Below are positions 28,811-37,767 of a DNA stretch of 64,000 bases, piece by piece. The stretch is from Mucilaginibacter sp. PAMB04168 (GTDB lineage: Bacteria > Bacteroidota > Bacteroidia > Sphingobacteriales > Sphingobacteriaceae). The notes under the pieces were generated by a model, which did no database searches, was not told the DNA's origin, and saw only the letters and a program-made list of their open reading frames with translations. The position numbers and the translations under genes are program-made. Every line of letters starts with the position of its first letter. Positions within the stretch are counted from its first letter, which is position 1. The DNA lies in contig NZ_CP155079.2 in assembly GCF_039634365.2 (NCBI RefSeq), forward strand, positions 1,488,001-1,552,000, written 5' to 3'.

Positions 28811-29066
28811 TACCGTATATTATGTTAATAACAACCTTGTATAAACTATTAAGTAGATATAAGGTCAAACATTTAACGAGTTGGACGCATTATTTACATG
28901 AAAAATTAAAAATCAGTTTAAGCGCAACAACCAATAGTTATAACACGTATTCAGCTCTAAAAATTAAATGCTTATACGGCTGGGTTTGAATAAATTAAAA
29001 AGTGATTTATTCCGTTAATAGTTCAGTCAAACTAAAACAACAATTACTATCATTACTATATATATC

Positions 29067-31040
29067 ATGTACAAGTGTGGCCACATAACAAACAATAAAA
29101 TGCTTGTTACAGGCCTGCTATCATTATTTTTGAGCTTGTTTATGATAACAGCGCGGGCGCAGGATTCTGTGCGCCGTCACCCGCGCATTATTGCTCGTGT
29201 TGATTCTTTAAACAACAAAGCTGTTCCACTGATTAGGCAAGATGCGGGCAGGGCGTTCACCTTGCTTACACAGGCCGAGCTGCTGGCTACCGAGTATAAT
29301 TATTTAAAAGGCCTGGCCATAGCTTACCTTTATCAGGCCGAGGTATTAAGTCAGCGCGGCTATTCTAAAAGAGCTCTTGAGCTGTATTATCGCTCTATGC
29401 AGCTAAGTCGACGCAATCACGATATATACAATGTTGCCCGGGCCGAGCAGCATATCAGCTCCATAAAACGTAAAAGCGGCGGATTAAAAGAAGCTGAAAA
29501 ACTACTATACGGAACGTTGAAAACGTTTACCGATTTAAATATGCCAATTGATGTAGTGAATATACAACTGCGGCTTGGCTTACTTAAGGCAGACCAGAAA
29601 CGGTATGATGAGGCACGTCGTTTTCTTGACAAAGCTTATCTTTTGAGTCGCCGTTCAAAATATAGATATGGTGAAAAAAAGAGCTATTATAACCGTGCCT
29701 TGCTTTTGCAAACCCTGAAAAAGCCCGATTCGGCCATATACTATTTACATAAGGCTTTACATCTGGATACTTTAGCCGGTGATACTTACGGCAAAGCATT
29801 GTCATATATTGAGCTAAGTAAAATTTATATTGGCAAAAAGGAATTTGATAAAGCTATGCCTTTTGCCAGGCTTGCTCATAGCAAAGCCGATAGTACTGCT
29901 GCCCTGGCATTGGTGAAAACATCGGTACAGTTGCTGTTAACTGTCAGCAAAGCCTGGCGCGATAAGGATGCTATTATTCAATGGCAGGATGAGCTTATTT
30001 ATGTAGATAATACAATTAACGAAAGGGAACGCAAGGAATCAAGCGATTTTATTGATGCGTTGCGGATGCAGGAGCAGCAGCAAGTTAGGTTACAGCAAAA
30101 TATTGAAAAGGCACAAAAGAGATCGGAACAGCAAAAGAGCGTAATATTATTATACACCGGTTTCCTAATTGTTTTTGTGATAGTGGTGTTCGCTTTGGGT
30201 TACAACTACAAAAAGGCAAAGAAATATACCACTCAACTTAATGCAAAAAACAATGAGATTCAATGGAACCTGGCTTTGCTGGATAAACTGAACACCGAGA
30301 TTACCAAGCAAAACAAAAAGCTGGAAGATGATAATGCCCTGAAAAATAAATTGCTGTCTATCATCTCGCATGATTTGCGGAAACCATTGGCCACAACGCA
30401 AAGCTTGGTTCACTTGGTTAATGAAGGCTTACTGTCTCAGGAGGAAACAAAAGACCTATTTGGCCAGTTGGAAGCACAATACACTCGTGTAATGGCTTTG
30501 ACCGATAATTTGTTGTTTTGGATAAGAGCGCAATTGCGTGGTGTTCCACTCGAGAAAGTTGAAGTTAATTTGCACCAGATAGCCGATAACATTATCGAGG
30601 AGCAGAAAATACCCATTAGCGACAAAAATATTAACGTAGATAACATTTTACCGGCTCAGCTAAATTGGCTCACCGAGGCTGAAAGTCTGCGTATTGTTTT
30701 TAGAAACCTGCTCAACAACGCTATAAAATTTACACCAGCTGGCGGCCGTATCGAAATAAGTGCCGAAACTACCGCCAATGAAACCAGTTTTACCGTAAAA
30801 GATACTGGCATAGGCATGAGTACCGACGTTTTGGAGCGTATTAACAGTGAAAATTATTACTCAACTAAAGGTACCCAGAACGAAGAGGGTAGTGGTTTTG
30901 GCTTAATGGTGATTCGTGATCTGATTAAAAAGCTGGATGGAAAGCTGCAAATCAAAAGTATGCCCGGTAAGGGAAGCGCTTTCACCATCACTTTTCAGGC
31001 CAGCAGTACGTTAATACCCAGCAATGGCTTTGTAAGTTAG
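29067..31040 (+). CDS. Periplasmic-TPR sensor histidine kinase
   Basis: A 657-residue membrane sensor kinase. After a signal peptide (ends TARAQ, about residue 32; Met12 at 29100 is an alternative start) come TPR-like helix pairs (about 60-300), a coiled region, one membrane segment at 358-378, a coiled coil and the kinase core: HisKA with SIISHDLRKPL (phospho-acceptor His435), N-box FRNLLNNAIKF (about 546-556), G1 DTGIGMS and G2 GSGFGLMV. TPR sensor kinases of this layout are common in Bacteroidota. No response regulator gene is adjacent, so it is an orphan kinase. Its final codons contain the -33 box of the next gene. Confidence 0.92.
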   Translation: MYKCGHITNNKMLVTGLLSLFLSLFMITARAQDSVRRHPRIIARVDSLNNKAVPLIRQDAGRAFTLLTQAELLATEYNYLKGLAIAYLYQAEVLSQRGYSKRALELYYRSMQLSRRNHDIYNVARAEQHISSIKRKSGGLKEAEKLLYGTLKTFTDLNMPIDVVNIQLRLGLLKADQKRYDEARRFLDKAYLLSRRSKYRYGEKKSYYNRALLLQTLKKPDSAIYYLHKALHLDTLAGDTYGKALSYIELSKIYIGKKEFDKAMPFARLAHSKADSTAALALVKTSVQLLLTVSKAWRDKDAIIQWQDELIYVDNTINERERKESSDFIDALRMQEQQQVRLQQNIEKAQKRSEQQKSVILLYTGFLIVFVIVVFALGYNYKKAKKYTTQLNAKNNEIQWNLALLDKLNTEITKQNKKLEDDNALKNKLLSIISHDLRKPLATTQSLVHLVNEGLLSQEETKDLFGQLEAQYTRVMALTDNLLFWIRAQLRGVPLEKVEVNLHQIADNIIEEQKIPISDKNINVDNILPAQLNWLTEAESLRIVFRNLLNNAIKFTPAGGRIEISAETTANETSFTVKDTGIGMSTDVLERINSENYYSTKGTQNEEGSGFGLMVIRDLIKKLDGKLQIKSMPGKGSAFTITFQASSTLIPSNGFVS

Positions 31041-31059
31041 TGCTATTGGGGTATATTTG
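31029..31059 (+). promoter_or_regulatory. Bacteroidota-type promoter of the BatA-like gene
   Basis: TTTG (31029-31032), 19 bases, then TATATTTG (31052-31059), both matching consensus. The -33 box lies inside the 3' end of the kinase gene, so the BatA-like gene and its followers can be expressed independently. The start would be near 31066, with a leader of about 28 bases. Confidence 0.65.
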
Positions 31060-31093
31060 TTAGCAGCACCAGCGGCAAGTATAAATTTTCCGA

Positions 31094-33148
31094 ATGCATT
31101 TTGTCTACCCTGCTTTTCTGTTTGCGCTTATAACACTGGCTATTCCGGTGCTAGTGCATTTGTTCAATTTTAGGCGGTATAAAAAGGTTAATTTCAGTAA
31201 TGTTCAGTTTCTTAAAGACATTAAGGAACAACAGTCGTCGCGCCGTAACCTGCGCGAGCGGCTCATACTGCTTAGCCGCTTATTGGCACTTGGTTTTTTA
31301 GTGCTGGCCTTTGCCAAGCCGTATTTGCCAAGCCAAAATACCATTCCTCCCGGGCAGCAACAGGCAGTTAGTGTATTTATCGACAACTCCTATTCTATGC
31401 AAACCCTTAACCCTGAGGGAAGCTTGCTTGATGAAGCAAAGCGCAGAGCTAAAGAAATAGCTGCGGCGTATGCTATAAATGATCGCTTTCAAATCCTCAC
31501 GCAAGATTTTGAGGGTAAACACCAGCGACTACTCAACCGTCAGGAATTTAACGATGCGGTTGATGCAGTTAAAATAAGTGCGCAAAGCCGTAACCTGCAG
31601 CAAATAATTTCGCGTCAGCTCAGCCTTTTACAAACGCAACCGGGCAGTTTACAACAAGCTTATGTAATATCTGATTTTCAGGCAAAAGCAACCGGATTGG
31701 CCACACTTAAGCCGGATACAGGAACCAAGGTTAATCTTATCCAGATAAAGGCCAACACCTTGCCCAACATCGCAGTAGATTCTGTTTGGCTGGTTAGCGC
31801 CGTGCACCGCCCCGGCGAAACTGAAAAGCTGGTAGTTAAACTGCACAATTATGCTGCCGAAGATGCCAGTGGCATTCCTCTCAAACTGCTGGTTAATGGT
31901 ATGCAGAAAGCCTTGGCAAGTTATGATGTGAAAGCTCGTGCTATCCGCCAGGACACGCTTACCTTTTCGGGCTTGCAAAGTGGCTGGCAACAAGCACAGA
32001 TACAGCTGCAGGATAACCCGGTGACATTTGACAACCAGTTTTACTTTAGCTTTAACGTAAAAGATAAATTGCCGGTACTGCTCGTTAACGGCGGACAGCC
32101 CAATGCTTACCTGCGTGCTGCATTTAGCTCTGATAACTTTTTTTCGCCCGTGTTTACTAATGAAGGTAGTGTAAACTACAGCCGGTTAAGTGCCTATCCG
32201 CTCATTGTAATCAGTGATGTTAAATCCATCTCAAGCGGTTTGGCCCAGCAACTAAAAAGTTATGTAAGCAAAGGTGGTACACTGGCTGTTTTCCCGGCCG
32301 ATGGGGCCGATCTTGTAAGTTACCAGTCATTGCTGCAACCGGCGGGGGCCGCTTTTCCCCAGAAACTGCTAACCGAGGCAACGCGTGTAAGCAGTTTAAA
32401 TATACAAAACGCGTTATTTAAAACCGTTTTTGAAGACGTGCCACGCAGTCCGGATCTGCCTATCGTTAAAAAGTACTATCAACTAAGTGCCGCTACGCAA
32501 ACCCGAAGGGAAAGTTTAATGGATTTACCCGGCGGGCAACCGTTTTGGAGTGGTTATAAAAGCGGTAGTGGCAAAATATACGTATCGGCCGTGCCTTTAC
32601 AGGAAGACTATAGCAATCTGCCAAGGCATGCGTTATTGCTTCCTATATTGTTTAGAATGGCGCTGTTAAGCGGACATGACCAGCCCTTGTTTTACACGCT
32701 TGGCAACGATGCCGTTATTGAAACGGTACCCTTGCAAGTTGGCGAGAAACAGATCTTGAAACTTACAAAAGACAATCAGACAATTATACCGGATGCACGC
32801 CAGCAGGAAGGCACTACATTGCTATACCTTGCCGATCAGCTGCAGCAACCTGGTAATTATCAGCTTAGTAAGCAGGATAGTCTGGCGGCCATCATTGCTT
32901 TCAATAACAATAAGCTGGAGTCGGATTTGACGTATATGGACAAGTCGGCGTTAATAGGACTGCTACCAAAAGGCAGCGAAGTATGGCAGCCTGGTAAGGG
33001 TTCAATGAGCAATACGGTTACCGATACAAATTTTGGCCTGCAATTATGGAAACTTTGTATAATTTTGGCACTGATTTTTGTGGCTGGCGAAATACTGCTT
33101 GTTCGCTTATATAAAACAGGTAAACAACAGCAAAGCAGCCCAGCCTAA
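31094..33148 (+). CDS. BatA-domain membrane protein with VWA-like region
   Basis: A 684-residue inner-membrane protein. Residues 1-75 are the N-terminal double-transmembrane domain of the BatA type (HFVYPAFLFALITLAIPVLVH, then FRRYKKVNFSNVQFL and a second membrane segment). It is followed by a VWA-like region with a DxSxS metal site (FIDNSYSM, about 95-102), a long periplasmic region with a glutamine-amidotransferase-like segment near 370-420, and a final membrane helix at about 655-675. The function in Bacteroidota is unclear. It is followed at 37 bases by the dihydroorotase homologue, a pairing that I recall from other Bacteroidota genomes. Confidence 0.85.
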   Translation: MHFVYPAFLFALITLAIPVLVHLFNFRRYKKVNFSNVQFLKDIKEQQSSRRNLRERLILLSRLLALGFLVLAFAKPYLPSQNTIPPGQQQAVSVFIDNSYSMQTLNPEGSLLDEAKRRAKEIAAAYAINDRFQILTQDFEGKHQRLLNRQEFNDAVDAVKISAQSRNLQQIISRQLSLLQTQPGSLQQAYVISDFQAKATGLATLKPDTGTKVNLIQIKANTLPNIAVDSVWLVSAVHRPGETEKLVVKLHNYAAEDASGIPLKLLVNGMQKALASYDVKARAIRQDTLTFSGLQSGWQQAQIQLQDNPVTFDNQFYFSFNVKDKLPVLLVNGGQPNAYLRAAFSSDNFFSPVFTNEGSVNYSRLSAYPLIVISDVKSISSGLAQQLKSYVSKGGTLAVFPADGADLVSYQSLLQPAGAAFPQKLLTEATRVSSLNIQNALFKTVFEDVPRSPDLPIVKKYYQLSAATQTRRESLMDLPGGQPFWSGYKSGSGKIYVSAVPLQEDYSNLPRHALLLPILFRMALLSGHDQPLFYTLGNDAVIETVPLQVGEKQILKLTKDNQTIIPDARQQEGTTLLYLADQLQQPGNYQLSKQDSLAAIIAFNNNKLESDLTYMDKSALIGLLPKGSEVWQPGKGSMSNTVTDTNFGLQLWKLCIILALIFVAGEILLVRLYKTGKQQQSSPA

Positions 33149-33185
33149 AATCGTATTAATAGCGTAAGCATAAAGCCTCCTTTAC

Positions 33186-34439
33186 ATGAATCTGCTCATC
33201 AAATCTGCCACTGTTCTGTACCCCGGCTCGCCATTCTACCAAAAAGTTGCTGATGTTTTAATTAAAGATGGCTTTATTGCCGAGGTGGCCGAAAGCATAA
33301 ATGCGGATGTTGATGTGTTTGATGCAGCAGGCAGTTACATAGCGCCCGGCTTTTTTGATTTAAACTGCAACATGGGTGAACCTGGTCTGGAAACTAAGGA
33401 AGATTTTAGTACAGGCCTTGCAGCCGCAGCGGCCGGAGGTTTCACCGGTTTAGCACTCATGCCCGATACGCAACCACCTATTCACTCCAAAACCGAGGTA
33501 GAATATGTTTTAAACACCACCCGCAATAAACTGGTAGATGTGTATCCGCTGGGCACGATATCTTATAAGCGCGAGGGTAAGGATTTAGCCGAGATGTATG
33601 ATATGTACCGTAGCGGTGCCAAAGCCTTTACCGATGGCAATAGTCCGGTTAAAGATGCCGGATTAATGGAACGTGCTTTATTATATGCCCAGGGTTTTGA
33701 TGCGCTGATATTTTCTTATCCCGAGGATGTAGCTATAGCCGGTAAGGCAAAAGTACACGAGGGGGTAGTAAGTACGCTTTTAGGTATGAAAGGCATTCCC
33801 TCACTGGCCGAAGAACTGATGATAGCCCGTGATCTGTACCTGGCTGAATATACCGGATCGCCTATACACTTTAGTACCATAACCACTACTCGTTCCGTAG
33901 AGCTTATACGCGAAGCTAAGCGTAAGGGCCTCCGTGTAACCTGCGATGTGGCCGCACATCATCTGGTACTAACCGATGAGGCGCTGCTGGGCTTTGACAG
34001 CCAGTATAAGGTAAAACCGCCACTGCGTACACAAAGCGATATTGACGCCCTTTTACAAGGATTGAAAGATGGCACTATTGATGCCATCGTATCGCAGCAT
34101 ACACCCCAGGAAAAAGAACTTAAAGAAGTTGAATTTGAAATTGCCGCTTTCGGGATTGTTGGGTTGCAAACTGCATTCTCGCTGGCTTTACAAGCGGGCC
34201 TTTCTGCTGAGCTGATTGTAGAAAAAATGGCCATCAACCCACGTAAGGTTTTAAACGTACAAACGCCTGATTTAACCACTAACAAGCCAGCAAATCTGGT
34301 TGTTTTTAATACCGGTCAGAGCTGGACTTTTGATAAGCAAAGTAACCATTCAAAATCATGTAACTCCCCGTTTTTTGGGCAGAACTTAAAAGGTAAAATA
34401 CTGTTAACTTGTAACAACAAACAAGTATTTACAAACTAA
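33186..34439 (+). CDS. Dihydroorotase homologue lacking catalytic residues
   Basis: A 417-residue amidohydrolase-superfamily protein, colinear with class I dihydroorotase over its full length. However, the metal-binding motif DxHxHxREPG is replaced by DLNCNMGEPG at 58-67 (both His lost), and the catalytic Asp of the TDHAPH block is replaced by Gln304 (SQHTPQ, 303-308). A later HH pair (258-259) and GLQTA remain. It is therefore probably not an active dihydroorotase; non-catalytic homologues of this kind (PyrC'/PyrX of pseudomonads) serve as structural partners of aspartate transcarbamoylase. Databases are likely to call it dihydroorotase. It sits in a run of four genes from 31094 to 35712. 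Confidence 0.88.
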   Translation: MNLLIKSATVLYPGSPFYQKVADVLIKDGFIAEVAESINADVDVFDAAGSYIAPGFFDLNCNMGEPGLETKEDFSTGLAAAAAGGFTGLALMPDTQPPIHSKTEVEYVLNTTRNKLVDVYPLGTISYKREGKDLAEMYDMYRSGAKAFTDGNSPVKDAGLMERALLYAQGFDALIFSYPEDVAIAGKAKVHEGVVSTLLGMKGIPSLAEELMIARDLYLAEYTGSPIHFSTITTTRSVELIREAKRKGLRVTCDVAAHHLVLTDEALLGFDSQYKVKPPLRTQSDIDALLQGLKDGTIDAIVSQHTPQEKELKEVEFEIAAFGIVGLQTAFSLALQAGLSAELIVEKMAINPRKVLNVQTPDLTTNKPANLVVFNTGQSWTFDKQSNHSKSCNSPFFGQNLKGKILLTCNNKQVFTN

Positions 34440-34450
34440 GCATTCATTAA

Positions 34451-35125
34451 ATGATAGATCAACACATAGAAAATGCCATCAGTGCGGCATTGCAGGCATA
34501 CACAGCTTATACACCCATAAACGTTAACCAGCTAACAGAAAGGCTTACCACTGTATTTACAGCCGATGATGAATTTTTAGACAAGGCGAACGCACTGGAT
34601 AATGTGTTTAACGATTTTCCGCAGGCAGAACACTTACGTGAGGTGTTCTTTGATTTGCTGATGGTGAACTTTTTTAGTGCTGATATTAACCGCCTGGAAG
34701 AAGATTACCTTGATACTCCAGAGTGGGCTGCGATTGAGGAAGAAACACTTGAGCGTGGTACCGAGCTTTTAAACCTGTTGCTATACTTGAACGAGTGCCG
34801 TGATGAAGGTATTGAGCCATCACTCGAAGACTACTTAACGGAGTTCCTGCTGGTTGATGATGATGAGTTTCAGGATGAGCACCAGATTTATGAACCTATT
34901 ATAGCTAACCAAATCCTGGTAGAAAGTTCGCCTGAGGAAATTCAGAAAGTGGCTGTTAAACTATCAGAAGATGCAGAGCTGAAGGATTTGTTTTATCCAA
35001 TCATGAGCTTTTTCCAAAACACCAAACCCGGCAACAGCGACAAAGAGGAAATAGCGCAATTCGCAGTTGAAAAAGGCTTTGACATGGCTGTAATTGCCAT
35101 TTTGGAAGCTTTTAATCAGGACTGA
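34451..35125 (+). CDS. Acidic hypothetical protein, 224 residues
   Basis: I do not recognise this protein. It is strongly acidic, predicted to be all alpha-helical and cytoplasmic, without signal peptide, membrane segment or cysteine-rich motif. It begins 11 bases after the dihydroorotase homologue and is followed 14 bases later by the DUF4199-like gene, so it belongs to the same transcript. A partner or adaptor role with its neighbours is possible but unproven. Confidence 0.7.
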   Translation: MIDQHIENAISAALQAYTAYTPINVNQLTERLTTVFTADDEFLDKANALDNVFNDFPQAEHLREVFFDLLMVNFFSADINRLEEDYLDTPEWAAIEEETLERGTELLNLLLYLNECRDEGIEPSLEDYLTEFLLVDDDEFQDEHQIYEPIIANQILVESSPEEIQKVAVKLSEDAELKDLFYPIMSFFQNTKPGNSDKEEIAQFAVEKGFDMAVIAILEAFNQD

Positions 35126-35139
35126 ATTTAACCAACTGA

Positions 35140-35712
35140 ATGGAAAACTTAAATCAGGCTGTAAGAAAAGAGGGCGCGATAAGGGGCGTATTATTTGGGA
35201 TACTTATGCTGGTAGTAGATATACTAAAACTCTACTATCTGGCTCATGCATCCACGTCGCCTATCCTGACCTTTGTTGTTCTATATCCGGTTTATTATAT
35301 AATACTTTTTGGCGCAGCGCTGCTCTTTATAAGCGGACTCAGAAACAAAATAGGCCGGTACTGGAACCTTAAGCAGGCCATTACCGGCATATTTATTATG
35401 CTCATTTTTACCACCCTGATCTGGAACAACGGCATCGCCTTGTTTTCGGGAAAGATAAATCCTGAGCTGGCTGAAAAAGCGCACGTATCATTTGTCGCAT
35501 CACGTAAAGCGGCTATGCAATCAAGCCACACACCAGCCAAAAGAATTGAACAGGAAGTTGTTAGTATGAATCAAACCTTCGCCGCGGGTAGTAAGGTAAC
35601 GGTTCAGAGCTTTTTCAGATCGCTTTTTGTTTCGGTTATATTAGTTTTTGCAGTATCGGCCGTGTTGGGCGTTCTATTTAAGCGCGAGCGGCCGGCACAG
35701 CCGCAAGCTTAA
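35140..35712 (+). CDS. DUF4199-like membrane protein
   Basis: A 190-residue protein with four hydrophobic segments (about 17-35, 42-65, 80-98 and 160-180) and a soluble stretch in between. The opening (RKEGAIRGVLFGILMLVVDIL) and the overall layout resemble the DUF4199 family of Bacteroidota, which has no known function. In related genomes this family often neighbours a BatA-like protein, the dihydroorotase homologue and a DPM1-like glycosyltransferase; here the glycosyltransferase of that type is 7 kb away at 42490. Last gene of the run. Confidence 0.75.
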   Translation: MENLNQAVRKEGAIRGVLFGILMLVVDILKLYYLAHASTSPILTFVVLYPVYYIILFGAALLFISGLRNKIGRYWNLKQAITGIFIMLIFTTLIWNNGIALFSGKINPELAEKAHVSFVASRKAAMQSSHTPAKRIEQEVVSMNQTFAAGSKVTVQSFFRSLFVSVILVFAVSAVLGVLFKRERPAQPQA

Positions 35713-35719
35713 TACCGAC

Positions 35720-36115
35720 CTAATAAGGCTGGTTTGGCGGCGTAAATGGCCGTACCGATAATACACTGTCCACAACAAAATTACTTACACCACGCCAAGG
35801 TAGGGCATGCTTGTATTCTTTATAATGAAGTTCCAGGAAAGCGCCAGCACTACGGTTGAGTTTTTCAGCAACTTTTTCATCAGCAACTGAGAATCTGAAC
35901 TCATTAGATTGCACGCTTCCCTGCGTAGGTGTTCTGATTCCCGATTGTATTAACCTGCCCTCGTAGGTTTTAAACATATAGCCTTTGTGTACAAAGTAAT
36001 TCATGGTACCGGCTTTGGTACCGTCGCCAAACACAAAATAATAGCGGTAGTAAACTACGCCACCTATTACTAAAAGAACTATCAAGGTTACTATAAGCAG
36101 TATTCGTCTTTTCAT
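35720..36115 (-). CDS. Small membrane-anchored hypothetical protein
   Basis: A 131-residue protein with one N-terminal membrane anchor (about 5-24) and a periplasmic domain (KGYMFKTYEGRLIQSGI). It resembles a short Bacteroidota family that is sometimes mislabelled 6-phosphogluconate dehydrogenase; no dehydrogenase motif is present. Function unknown. It ends 7 bases from the convergent DUF4199-like gene, with no terminator between them, and begins 121 bases away from the long perfect palindrome at 36236-36292. Confidence 0.7.
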   Translation of the reverse strand: MKRRILLIVTLIVLLVIGGVVYYRYYFVFGDGTKAGTMNYFVHKGYMFKTYEGRLIQSGIRTPTQGSVQSNEFRFSVADEKVAEKLNRSAGAFLELHYKEYKHALPWRGVSNFVVDSVLSVRPFTPPNQPY

Positions 36116-36235
36116 GATTATGAGTACAACAACTTAACAGGCAAATTGTAAGTATACTGGTCATAAGAAAAGTTTACACCGCAATAGGCTTGTTTTTAAC
36201 AGCCATATAATGCCTACAAGACTGGGCGTTAATTG

Positions 36236-36292
36236 ACAAATGCTTGCTAATATTAGTCGTCATATTCACGACTAATATTAGCAAGCATTTGT
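36236..36292. repeat. Perfect 25-bp inverted repeat with 7-base spacer
   Basis: The left arm 36236-36260 is the exact reverse complement of the right arm 36268-36292; the spacer is CATATTC. Each arm also contains the small palindrome CTAATATTAG. No T-run follows on either strand, so it is not a standard terminator. It lies 110 bases beyond the rseP stop and 120 bases before the next minus-strand gene. It could be an mRNA-stabilising hairpin, a cruciform site or a miniature mobile element. I saw no second copy in the window. Confidence 0.85.
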
Positions 36293-36402
36293 TACTGAAT
36301 TTCGAGCTGTGCTTTGTGCTTTGGATAACCCTTGCCAAAATTTGACCGTTGTTACTCTACTAGCACTTAGCCTGGCGGGTTTTGGTTTATTGAGTGTGCT
36401 AA

Positions 36403-37752
36403 CTACTTTTTAATGATCTTAAAAATATCGTTACCAAATACAAAAACCATTAAGGTAATTAATATTACAAACCCTACCATTTGCGCACGCTCTAAAAATT
36501 TATCACTTAGCGGTTTGCCTTTAATCATTTCAATGATAAGAAACAGCGCATGACCACCATCCAGCGCCGGGATTGGCAGCAGATTCATCAAAGCCAAAGC
36601 CATTGACAATAATCCTACCAGGCTCCAAAAACGTAACCAGTCAACCTGGCTGCCAAATAAACGGGCAATGCCAATTGGGCTTGATAGTGCTTTATTTGCC
36701 TTTACCTGCCCGGTAAATACTTTACCAAGGCCTTTTGCATTATCGCTAAAGGTGCCCCAGGCTTTTGACGCACCAACAGGCAGCGAGCCAAAGAAACCAA
36801 ATTTTAATGTTTTTTCCTCTGGTAAGTCGGTTTTTACACGGATGCCGAAGCGACCGTCTTTAAAACCAAGCATGCCATCCTTGTTTACCTGTGCAGTTAG
36901 TGGTAAGGTAGCTTCATTGCGTTTTACAGTTAAGCCAACCGGCTTATTTTTATACTGCATTAACTGCGCCTGAAACTCATCATAAAAGCGTACTGGAGTA
37001 CCGTTTACAGCTAGCACGCTGTCGCCTGGTTTTAAGCCAGCCTTTTGTGCATTGCTACCTGCCACTACCGAATCTACCCGGAAAGTGGTACGCGGCATAC
37101 GGCTAATAAATTGCTCGATGCCCAAATCCGAAACATCATTAAGGATATTGCCGGGCACTTTTATGTTTAATGTTTGGTTGTTACGCTCTACTGTTAAAAC
37201 GCTGTTTCCCATTAATACTTTTGAGCTTACGAGGTCTTCGAAACGATCAACTTTTTGCCCGTTAAGAGCAACAACTTTGTCGCCGGCTTTAAGGCCAATC
37301 CCTTTTCCAATACTGCCAGGTACTATACCGTATTTTAAGCTTTCGTTAGGAATATAAGTTTCGCCGTACTTAATGGTTAGTACCCAAAAAATTAATATAC
37401 CGAGTACAATGTTCACAAAAATACCGCCCAGCATTACAATTAAACGCTGCCAGGCCGGTTTGGAACGAAACTCCCAAGGCTGCGGCGGACCAGCCATCTG
37501 CTCAGTATCCATTGATTCATCAATCATACCGGCAATTTTAACGTAGCCACCCAGCGGCAGCCAACCCATGCCATACTCTACGCCTTTGTAATTGAATTTA
37601 AACAGGCTAAAGTTCCAGGCATCAAAAAACAGGTAAAATTTTTCAACTTTTATGCCGAAGGCACGGGCCGCTATAAAGTGACCAAACTCATGCAAAATAA
37701 CCAAGATAGAAAGGCCCAGTATCAACTGGCCTACCATTATCACTATATCCAT
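36403..37752 (-). CDS. rseP: RIP metalloprotease, site-2 protease
   Basis: An intramembrane zinc protease that cuts membrane-bound anti-sigma factors and remnant signal peptides. The 449-residue protein has HEFGH at 21-25 in the first membrane helix, two PDZ domains (about 120-190 and 205-290; GLKAGDKVVALNG and GLKPGDSVLAVNG), and the second active-site motif NLLPIPALDGGH (about 392-405) in the last membrane region. Length and order are standard. The gene starts 15 bases after dxr, so both are one operon; the pair dxr-rseP is a widespread arrangement. Confidence 0.96.
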   Translation of the reverse strand: MDIVIMVGQLILGLSILVILHEFGHFIAARAFGIKVEKFYLFFDAWNFSLFKFNYKGVEYGMGWLPLGGYVKIAGMIDESMDTEQMAGPPQPWEFRSKPAWQRLIVMLGGIFVNIVLGILIFWVLTIKYGETYIPNESLKYGIVPGSIGKGIGLKAGDKVVALNGQKVDRFEDLVSSKVLMGNSVLTVERNNQTLNIKVPGNILNDVSDLGIEQFISRMPRTTFRVDSVVAGSNAQKAGLKPGDSVLAVNGTPVRFYDEFQAQLMQYKNKPVGLTVKRNEATLPLTAQVNKDGMLGFKDGRFGIRVKTDLPEEKTLKFGFFGSLPVGASKAWGTFSDNAKGLGKVFTGQVKANKALSSPIGIARLFGSQVDWLRFWSLVGLLSMALALMNLLPIPALDGGHALFLIIEMIKGKPLSDKFLERAQMVGFVILITLMVFVFGNDIFKIIKK

Positions 37753-37767
37753 TCTGTAAATTACGTT

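Larger units (their letters stand above)
28745..29066. other. 322-bp divergent intergenic region
   Basis: AT-rich spacer between the aldo/keto reductase (minus) and the TPR histidine kinase (plus). It holds the reductase promoter candidate and dyad close to the left end. I see no ORF, RNA gene or clear promoter for the kinase gene in the remaining 250 bases. Confidence 0.5.

Noticed and set aside
35720..36115. 6-phosphogluconate dehydrogenase
   Set aside because: Another inherited label for this short family; there is no Rossmann motif and the protein is a membrane-anchored 131-residue polypeptide.
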